Positions 1 to 5,258 of a stretch of 6,828 bases of DNA are shown in pieces; position 1 is the stretch's first letter, and the number at the start of each line of letters is the position of its first letter. Both the position numbers and the translations under genes were made by a program. Under the pieces are notes generated by a model, which was not told the origin of the DNA, ran no database searches, and worked only from the letters and a program-made list of their open reading frames with translations. Origin of the DNA: a bacterium (GTDB lineage: Bacteria > Zixibacteria > MSB-5A5 > GN15 > FEB-12). The DNA is taken from contig JAUXBJ010000096.1 of NCBI GenBank assembly GCA_030619425.1, positions 1-6,828 on the forward strand, read 5' to 3'.

Positions 1-1
1 C

Positions 2-667
2 GAAGGTGCCGCCAAGACGGTGTTTCGAATGGTGACACGCGCCATTGGAGAGGAGGCACAGACACCGGGACTGCGCCCCTCTGACAGCTGCAAAATAGAA
101 CTTGAAGTTGTCAGACACATGCTTGACCTGTCCATTACCTACTGGACGGGTCAATCGCCTCTGGAGACTGTTTCAAGAGAGGTCAGCCAGCCACGGATCG
201 ATGACAATTTCCAGGACTTACATAACCAACTTCGCCAGCAACAGGGATTACCGCCATTACATCGGTTTGATGAAACATTTAAGATCCCGGTCTGCTCAAC
301 GGCATCCATGACACTTGCCACCGTGGAGAGTATCCTGTCTTACTGCAAACTATGTTACGAGGATACTGCAAAAAAATGGGATGTGCTCATGCTGTATCGT
401 GCGGGCGTACTGGTTCCAGAAGATGCCCTCTTTCATTGGTACAAGATCGTCGAAATAGCACAACTACCTGAAGTGGCGATTCTGGGAAATAACAACAAGC
501 TTCTGGTCGACATTCCCGGCATTAGTACCGAAATTCTCGGCGCGGGGCCTCAGAATATAAGACACATACGGGAAAACGCACAGAACGCTAAGAAGCACTC
601 CGTGACGCAAGAGGAGTATAGACGTCACCTAACACCGGTGATTGAATACTACATTGAGAAATGCTAG
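2..667 (+). CDS. Unrecognised protein, 5' end outside window
   Basis: The frame is open to the left edge (first visible codons read EGAAKTVFRMV) and ends at TAG 665-667, so 221 residues are visible. A GTG at 20 and an ATG at 29 exist, but neither has a convincing ribosome binding site, so the true start is probably upstream. I do not recognise the family. The visible part is soluble-looking: no signal peptide, no membrane span, and mixed helical content rich in Q, E, H and R. There are scattered cysteines, including a CKLCYED stretch near residue 115, but no paired CxxC zinc motif. A segment near residues 140-175 (FHWYKIVEIAQLPEVAILG followed by LLVDIPGIS) could form a small alpha/beta unit. 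The gene is followed directly by repeat copy A and a terminator-like hairpin, so it is the last gene of its transcript. The gene is likely real; the function is unknown. Confidence 0.7.
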   Translation, partial: EGAAKTVFRMVTRAIGEEAQTPGLRPSDSCKIELEVVRHMLDLSITYWTGQSPLETVSREVSQPRIDDNFQDLHNQLRQQQGLPPLHRFDETFKIPVCSTASMTLATVESILSYCKLCYEDTAKKWDVLMLYRAGVLVPEDALFHWYKIVEIAQLPEVAILGNNNKLLVDIPGISTEILGAGPQNIRHIRENAQNAKKHSVTQEEYRRHLTPVIEYYIEKC

Positions 668-671
668 GCCT

Positions 672-747
672 AGGTGCTCTGCCGACGGGTGGTCGGACCT
701 GTAACCGGGTGGCCCGGACGTTCGTCCGGGTTTCTTTGTCGAAACCC
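672..747 (+). repeat. Dispersed intergenic repeat, copy A
   Basis: It starts 4 bases after the stop of the unrecognised gene. It shares ordered blocks with 1648-1718: AGGTGCT (672-678), CCGGGTG (705-711) and CCGGACGTTCG (714-724), ending in AAACCC. Block spacing is 33 then 9 bases here, against 34 then 9 in copy B, so the two are homologous and not chance matches. It contains a small hairpin, CCGAC 682-686 with GTCGG 692-696, and the terminator-like hairpin at 713-730. GGGTTTC at 728-734 can also pair with GAAACCC at 741-747, which competes with the 713-730 stem at its 3' edge. Confidence 0.65.
713..737 (+). terminator. Rho-independent terminator-like hairpin
   Basis: CCCGGACG at 713-720 pairs perfectly with CGTCCGGG at 723-730, or as a 7-bp stem with a GTTC tetraloop. 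It is followed by TTTCTTT at 731-737. It lies 46 bases after the stop of the upstream gene, a suitable place for its terminator. The T-tract is interrupted by one C and the hairpin belongs to a repeated element, so termination may be a secondary use of that element. Confidence 0.55.
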
Positions 748-793
748 GCCCTGCGACTGCGCTCAGGCCGGTCCTTCGGACCAGGGGTTTCGA
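739..793. repeat. Palindromic element with TCGAAACCC ends
   Basis: TCGAAACCC (739-747) and GGGTTTCGA (785-793) are a perfect 9-bp inverted pair around a 37-base centre. The centre carries its own hairpin, GGTCC 770-774 with GGACC 778-782 around TTC. The left arm overlaps the end of repeat copy A. The arrangement of paired ends and an inner hairpin is that of a small non-coding palindromic repeat (REP or MITE-like). No open frame or target-site duplication is evident. Confidence 0.5.
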
Positions 794-948
794 TCTTGAC
801 TTAGAAGACGGTATCTACAAGACTGCTCACTCACAGAAACGGAATAACTGTTGCGATATGAGGAGATGTCTGTAAATTCCAAACTGATGAAAGATGTAGA
901 TTGTGTCTTTGGGACCCAGATATGGGAAAGCCCGTTTCGATCACTGCC

Positions 949-954
949 GAGGTG
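949..954 (+). promoter_or_regulatory. Ribosome binding site of the methyltransferase
   Basis: GAGGTG lies 6 bases before ATG 961. This decides the start among several in-frame candidates (TTG 901, ATG 922, GTG 952, ATG 955). None of those has a comparable purine-rich motif at the right distance. Confidence 0.55.
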
Positions 955-960
955 ATGTTG

Positions 961-1641
961 ATGGATAAATGGGAGAACTACTTTGCGGATGAAGGAGATA
1001 TAGCCCGGATTCCTCAGATCGAGGTCTGCGAGTTCGTCACCAATCTGGAGAAGCACTTCAGCGAGCGTCCTTTGCGAATTTGGGACCTGTGCTGTGGGGC
1101 CGGTCGGCACACCGTCGAGTTGGCCCGCGTCGGTCACGAAGTTTACGCAAGTGATGGCTCATCCAAAGCGATCGACCTTACTCGCCGGTGGGTCCAGAGA
1201 GCAGGACTCACAGCTACGACCTCAATCGCGGATATGACGGCCTGTCCGTTCAAGGACATTTCCTTCCATGGTGTTGTGAGTTGGGATTCACTGTGTCACA
1301 ACACGATAGACAATATCAAGAAGGCTGTCGAGGAAGTTCGTCGGCACATGGCTCCAAACGGCTTGTTCATGGCCAATGTCATGTCGGTGAGTTCAATGAC
1401 AGGACATCATGGCGCCGGGCGCGAGATTGAACCATACACGTTTGTCCATAATGACGGACATGAAGCCGGCATACCACACCATTTCTTCGATGAAGACCGT
1501 CTGCGAAATATGCTGGAGGCATGGGAAATAGTGGTCATGGCCGAACAGGTGGTATCGTACAAGGATACATCGAAAGATACGCCCAGGATCAACCCGTTCT
1601 CGTATTCGTTCTGGGGTTTTGTCGTAAGGAGACTGGCGTAG
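961..1641 (+). CDS. Class I SAM-dependent methyltransferase
   Basis: A 226-residue protein, typical length for a single-domain Rossmann-fold methyltransferase (Methyltransf_11/25 type). Motif I is DLCCGAGRH at residues 42-50, where the usual form is DLGCGTGRH. The acidic residue that binds the ribose of S-adenosylmethionine is probably D65 in VYASDGSS. ADMTACPF near 90-97 fits the adenine-contacting loop. GVVSWDSLCHN (104-114) matches the strand 4 / post-motif II region. The C-terminal half carries a REIEPYTFV segment and a PHHFFDEDRL segment, seen in small-molecule methyltransferases related to TehB-like proteins. The substrate cannot be read from the sequence. It is cytoplasmic, with no signal peptide. 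It appears monocistronic, lying between two copies of an intergenic repeat. The start at 961 rests on the upstream GAGGTG and on the common MDxWExxF opening of such proteins. Confidence 0.88.
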   Translation: MDKWENYFADEGDIARIPQIEVCEFVTNLEKHFSERPLRIWDLCCGAGRHTVELARVGHEVYASDGSSKAIDLTRRWVQRAGLTATTSIADMTACPFKDISFHGVVSWDSLCHNTIDNIKKAVEEVRRHMAPNGLFMANVMSVSSMTGHHGAGREIEPYTFVHNDGHEAGIPHHFFDEDRLRNMLEAWEIVVMAEQVVSYKDTSKDTPRINPFSYSFWGFVVRRLA

Positions 1642-1647
1642 TCATTA

Positions 1648-1718
1648 AGGTGCTGACCGTCATCGGGCGCGACAGTAGCGGCCGGGTGCACCGGACGTTC
1701 GGGCTTGTTGACAAACCC
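1648..1718 (+). repeat. Dispersed intergenic repeat, copy B
   Basis: It begins 7 bases after the methyltransferase stop. The shared blocks are AGGTGCT (1648-1654), CCGGGTG (1682-1688) and CCGGACGTTCG (1691-1701), in the same order and nearly the same spacing as copy A. The distal part can fold: GGG 1701-1703 with CCC 1716-1718 and TTGT 1705-1708 with ACAA 1711-1714, with one C/A mismatch. This sits where copy A pairs GGGTTTC with GAAACCC. The strong copy A terminator stem is weakened here, and no clear T-tract follows. Confidence 0.6.
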
Positions 1719-1727
1719 CCTGTTTCT

Positions 1728-1850
1728 CGTCATTGCGAGGAGTCCGCCGCGGCGGACGACACGGCAATCTCATACTACAAGCTGACCAACGAATTGAGAT
1801 TGTCGCACCACGCGCTTGAAAGCCGCTCGGGGCCGTGGTTCGCAATGACG
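1728..1850. repeat. 123-bp palindromic CGTCATTGCGAG-type repeat
   Basis: The ends CGTCATTGCGA (1728-1738) and TCGCAATGACG (1840-1850) form an 11-bp perfect inverted repeat. Inside, CAATCTCA (1765-1772) pairs with TGAGATTG (1795-1802). Each half therefore runs from a GTCATTGCGA end to a CAATCTC end, with a different GC-rich centre; the left centre is the perfect palindrome 1742-1757. From general knowledge, repeats with the CGTCATTGCGAG...CAATCTC pattern recur in intergenic regions of many unrelated bacterial genomes, so I assign it to that class. It encodes no protein. It sits between two convergent genes and could act as a bidirectional terminator or mRNA-stabilising structure. Confidence 0.75.
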
Positions 1851-1902
1851 CGGTCGAGGATTTATCAACTAGCGCCTACGCTCGGGGCGACGCAGACGGC
1901 GG

Positions 1903-4119
1903 TTAGTCCAGCAACTCTTTGATTGCTTTATTGACCGCTGAGTTCTTGAGAAACAGTTTCTGAGTTCTGGACATATTGTCGTTATAGTCGCGGATAGAGT
2001 CAATCGCCTCGATGTCGCCGATATTCCCAAGTGCTTTGACCGCGGCCAGCCTCAGATCGTCCTTGGATACACCCTCCCCTACCAGACGGATCAGTTCGTC
2101 TTCGCATCCGAGCAGCTTGATCAGGTAGTCTCGGGCATCATCGCCACCGAGTTTTCCCAGGGCATAGACGCAGCGAGCCGACAGCGACGGATGCCTTCGG
2201 GCGACATCAATAAACAACGGCGCCGCTTCCGGGGTACCGATGATACCGGCAGCGATTACTGCGCTCTTGCCGATTTCACGGTCGTTGTCGTCAGCCATGA
2301 CAATCAGCAGATCACAAGCGTCATCCCCGCCGATTTTCTCCAGGGCCGCAACGATCTCGCGTCGCACCCGGATATCCTTGTCGTTGATACGCAGCCGCAA
2401 CGCCGGAACCCCCTCGGGATCTCTTAATGAACCAAGAACGAAAACAGTGTTGCGTATGACATACCATCGCGCGTCCGGCAACTCATGTCTGCCGCTATCG
2501 CGTTCGAACATGGCGTCATCGGCCATAATAGTTGAGGACACTTTCAACGACGCCTTGCCCAGTTCAGCCAGAACTTTCAGTGTCTGTTGACGAATCTGCC
2601 GCACCGGATGAGAGATGATGTTGGCCAGCGCCAGCGCCACTTCCTCAGTACCGATAGCCACCAGAACCTCTCTGATGGACGCGGCCCTTTCATGGTCTGC
2701 TTTGACCATCTCATCGATGAGAGCGTTTATCACCTCGGGGCGATTGATGTTCGAGAAAGCGTGTTTGACCGCCATGGAGTCATAAATTGTAACCGAATCC
2801 GCAAACCGTCGGCGCCCGGCCATTGCTGTGGTCAGCCGCGCCAACAGATCGAACCGATCCGATGACAGACTCTTCTCTATCAGCGTCCAGATGACCTCGG
2901 AGTATTCGTAGGTTTCGGTTTTCTTTTTCAAACGGTCGATCACGCGCTCGATAACGACGTTACAAACGGCTGTATCGGACATGAGATTGAACGACTGCAC
3001 GGCGCCTTCCAGAAGAGCCAGGGCGATCTGACGTCGCATCGGTTCCGGCGCCTCCAACAGGTCCATCAATTCAGAGATTACCTGAATCGCCTTGCCCTGC
3101 TGCCCGGTTTTCAACAGACGCGAGAAACCATCTGTGTACTCTTTGAGGTTCGGTTGTTCTTCCCCACCCCGCAGGAATTGTTGCACCAACTGATCAAGTT
3201 TGCCGCCAACCTCCTGTCTAATAGCGCCGGACGGAGTCGTCATCTGCGAGACCAGCTTGCTGGACACATCTAACTGCTCGAGTGATCCGTCCAGAGCGTC
3301 GACGATCTTGTTTCGGTCATGGTGATAATCAGTCAGTCGGTAAGCTGCCTGATAAGACTGCACCAGCGATTGCTTTCGATCGGCATCCTGTTCTCCTGCA
3401 ATCTTACTCGCCAAAGCGGAGAGGTGCGTCCGTATAGTATCGCCGTCGAGCGACGCTGTTTTCTCAGACAACAAATAACGAATAATGTCGATATCGAAGT
3501 CTATGTCGTGTTGGTCCAGCGCCTCCTGACCGGTTGCATCGATCTGTGCCAAAAGCGAAGGACCGTTGCCCAGGCGCTGCATGACGAAACTCTTGACTGA
3601 GAAGTCCGCCTGTACATCGCCGCGATATTGTTTGTTGTTTTCGAACATGGCAAAGGCATGTTCGGAATTCACTTCGATCGTATCGACCTTGTTTTCACGC
3701 AGAACATTGGTCAACAGATTCCGATGGTCGGACTGGTCGACACGTTTGACAAAGCGATCAACAAAACGCGTAAACTCATTCATTGTGAGGCGACTCTCGA
3801 ACAGGAGCGCCTCGACATCAAGCTGCTGCATGTAGCGAACGATTTCCCGTACGAAAACACTGTCCTTTAGTCGAATGTTGAGGACGTACAGATCACCCCG
3901 AGAGAGATTGAGATTGATGTAGCGCTTAAAGCGGAAGATCCATTCGAAGGCGAGGAACGGTTTCTCCAGCGCCTTGAGAGCCATCGGATGGCCGGAACCG
4001 TAGATTGAGACCTTGCGAGCGGCCATGGCCAACTCCCTGACCAGAGAATGGGCCAGTTCGTTGAGGTCGGCAGCCAGAATCGATTCGTTGATTGAGTCGG
4101 CTGATTTCTTCATGTTCAT
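1903..4119 (-). CDS. HEAT-repeat protein
   Basis: A 738-residue protein ending at TAA. There is no signal peptide or membrane span, so it is probably cytoplasmic. Residues 15-125 form a distinct N-terminal region (VSIYGSGHPMALKALEKPF, then LNLSRGDLYVLNIRLKD, then MQQLDVEALLF and LTMNEFTRFV). From memory this resembles regions in front of HEAT or HD-type domains in other bacteria. Residues 200-460 are helical. From about 475 to 735 there are HEAT-like helical pairs with typical turns such as VRREIVAALEKIGGDDACDLL and LRLAAVKALGNIGDIEAI. Such scaffolds bind proteins; no catalytic motif is visible. I chose ATG 4119; ATG 4113 is equally possible. The frame stays open upstream to 4350, but that stretch codes the lipoprotein in another frame. 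It overlaps that gene by 194 bases and is last in the operon. Confidence 0.85.
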   Translation of the reverse strand: MNMKKSADSINESILAADLNELAHSLVRELAMAARKVSIYGSGHPMALKALEKPFLAFEWIFRFKRYINLNLSRGDLYVLNIRLKDSVFVREIVRYMQQLDVEALLFESRLTMNEFTRFVDRFVKRVDQSDHRNLLTNVLRENKVDTIEVNSEHAFAMFENNKQYRGDVQADFSVKSFVMQRLGNGPSLLAQIDATGQEALDQHDIDFDIDIIRYLLSEKTASLDGDTIRTHLSALASKIAGEQDADRKQSLVQSYQAAYRLTDYHHDRNKIVDALDGSLEQLDVSSKLVSQMTTPSGAIRQEVGGKLDQLVQQFLRGGEEQPNLKEYTDGFSRLLKTGQQGKAIQVISELMDLLEAPEPMRRQIALALLEGAVQSFNLMSDTAVCNVVIERVIDRLKKKTETYEYSEVIWTLIEKSLSSDRFDLLARLTTAMAGRRRFADSVTIYDSMAVKHAFSNINRPEVINALIDEMVKADHERAASIREVLVAIGTEEVALALANIISHPVRQIRQQTLKVLAELGKASLKVSSTIMADDAMFERDSGRHELPDARWYVIRNTVFVLGSLRDPEGVPALRLRINDKDIRVRREIVAALEKIGGDDACDLLIVMADDNDREIGKSAVIAAGIIGTPEAAPLFIDVARRHPSLSARCVYALGKLGGDDARDYLIKLLGCEDELIRLVGEGVSKDDLRLAAVKALGNIGDIEAIDSIRDYNDNMSRTQKLFLKNSAVNKAIKELLD

Positions 4120-5245
4120 CCCCAAAACAGGTGATCTCTCCTTCATCGGTGGCGACAAACAGTCGCCTCCCGTCGGAAACCGGAGGCACGGCGATGGCGC
4201 CGTCCATTTGGCGCTGATCGGCCACCGTACCGGTGGCGGCGTCCAGGCAGAACAGCTTGCCGCCCATAGTGCCGACCACCACGAACTTTCCAATTGCCGT
4301 GGCCGAGGCCCGCACCACTTCGACCGTCTGGAAGCGCCACAGTTCCTCACCGGTCGTACTCTGAAGCGCTACCAGTTCGCCGCTGCTGAGACCCACAAAC
4401 AGCCTGCCGTCCAGCACCGTCGGTGCGGTCCAGGCATCCCCGCCCAGGGATGTCTGCCAGACGACGTGGCCGTCGTCGCTGTCCAGGGCAAACACGGTAC
4501 CGTGAACACCAGATACATAGATCATGTCATCCACGGCTACGGATGCTGCCAGGGGTTCCGGCAACTCAACCCGAAATAACTCCTGTCCGTCCTCGACGGC
4601 TACCGCCAGCAACGTCCCGTTGTCGACCGGCTGATACACCTTCTCGGCGTCACAAGTCGGCCCGGCAACCAGGCGGCCTTCCACCTCCAGACTCCACAAC
4701 AGGTTTCCGTCATAGGCGTCAAACGCCTGCAGTAAACCGGAGCTGGAAGCGACAATCAGGCGGTCATCTATTATTATCGTCCCAGCCGCTGCATCCTTTA
4801 CGCGTTGCCGCCAAACCCGCCGACGATGGATCAGGTCAATGCAACAGAGCCGCTCATATGGTAGGGATGTTCCATAGTAAGCCAAAGAGTCAAGCATGAC
4901 CAGACCGGTCTGGACCGACCTTTTCGCCCGCCAGTGCCCGAGATAATCACCGCCGACCTGACCAAAGAAACGAACCTTGCGCCTTGACCCGGGATATATC
5001 AGGGTGCCGTGACTGATGGTGAGAGGCCCTGCCGGCTTGTCGCCAATACGTTTCTCCCACAGAATGTTCAGACGGCCGCTGAAGCTGTCGGACTCGACGC
5101 TGCCAAGGCCCTGGATGGAGCCACGATGAAATGGCCAGGCCGAAGGCAGGGCCAGTTGCTCATCGCTCAACCTAAAGCGACGTGAACAACCAATACTCAG
5201 CAGTAACAGCGTCACCAGAGCTATCAGAAAAAGACGAAACGTCAT
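3926..5245 (-). CDS. PQQ-type beta-propeller lipoprotein, BamB-like
   Basis: A 439-residue frame. Residues 1-20 are a lipoprotein signal: R4, a hydrophobic run, then LSIGC with Cys20 as the predicted lipidated residue, giving a membrane-anchored periplasmic protein. Residues 35-375 carry repeated propeller blades with the PQQ-repeat pattern: LLQAFDAYDGNLLW (171-184), VFALDSDDGHVVW (251-263), LVALQSTTGEELW (291-303), LFCLDAATGTV (331-341). This is the family of BamB, which assists outer-membrane protein assembly; related folds serve as scaffolds or dehydrogenases, but no cofactor site is evident. The start at ATG 5245 overlaps the upstream stop (TGATG) and has GGTGGA 7 bases before it; a GTG at 5257 is rejected. 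The propeller seems to end at ITCFG (375). The remaining 64 residues are translated from inside the HEAT gene in another frame and look artificial, so the 3' end may be a frameshift. Confidence 0.82.
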   Translation of the reverse strand: MTFRLFLIALVTLLLLSIGCSRRFRLSDEQLALPSAWPFHRGSIQGLGSVESDSFSGRLNILWEKRIGDKPAGPLTISHGTLIYPGSRRKVRFFGQVGGDYLGHWRAKRSVQTGLVMLDSLAYYGTSLPYERLCCIDLIHRRRVWRQRVKDAAAGTIIIDDRLIVASSSGLLQAFDAYDGNLLWSLEVEGRLVAGPTCDAEKVYQPVDNGTLLAVAVEDGQELFRVELPEPLAASVAVDDMIYVSGVHGTVFALDSDDGHVVWQTSLGGDAWTAPTVLDGRLFVGLSSGELVALQSTTGEELWRFQTVEVVRASATAIGKFVVVGTMGGKLFCLDAATGTVADQRQMDGAIAVPPVSDGRRLFVATDEGEITCFGDEHEEISRLNQRIDSGCRPQRTGPFSGQGVGHGRSQGLNLRFRPSDGSQGAGETVPRLRMDLPL

Positions 5246-5258
5246 CAGAAGTTCCACC
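5243..5258 (-). promoter_or_regulatory. TGATG translational coupling site with ribosome binding site
   Basis: On the minus strand the barrel gene's stop TGA (5247-5245) shares its A with the lipoprotein's start ATG (5245-5243). GGTGGA at 5258-5253 lies 7 bases before that ATG, inside the last codons of the barrel gene. Such an overlap normally couples translation of the two products and supports one operon. Confidence 0.7.

Noticed and set aside
680..735. tRNA-like 3' half (GTTCG loop in a GC-rich stem)
   Set aside because: No cloverleaf, anticodon arm or acceptor stem can be assembled; the stem is part of the dispersed repeat.
796..824. TTGACT as a -35 promoter box for the methyltransferase
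   Set aside because: No acceptable -10 box lies 16-18 bases downstream; TATCTA at 812 is far too close.
901..960. Longer methyltransferase start at TTG 901 or ATG 922
   Set aside because: There is no ribosome binding site for either, and the extra residues do not resemble methyltransferase N-termini; ATG 961 has GAGGTG 6 bases upstream.
763..1137. Open frame of 124 codons on the minus strand over the methyltransferase start
   Set aside because: It lies antisense to the conserved methyltransferase N-terminus and the upstream repeat, with no recognisable domain or good ribosome binding site.
668..1902. CRISPR array or integron-type cassette array
   Set aside because: There are only two diverged repeat copies separated by a full gene, with no regular spacers, and no Cas gene, integrase or attI-like site in the window.
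1521..1922. Open frame of 133 codons on the plus strand crossing the methyltransferase end, copy B and the palindromic element
   Set aside because: It overlaps the methyltransferase in another frame and continues through non-coding repeats; its product has no coherent composition.
4120..4350. N-terminal extension of the HEAT protein by 77 residues
   Set aside because: This segment is the lipoprotein's propeller DNA read in another frame, and it gives a W/R/P/S-rich sequence. The protein-like sequence begins at ATG 4119 or 4113.
5246..5257. Upstream GTG start for the lipoprotein, adding MELL
   Set aside because: ATG 5245 gives the usual short n-region, has GGTGGA at a good distance and forms a TGATG junction with the upstream stop.
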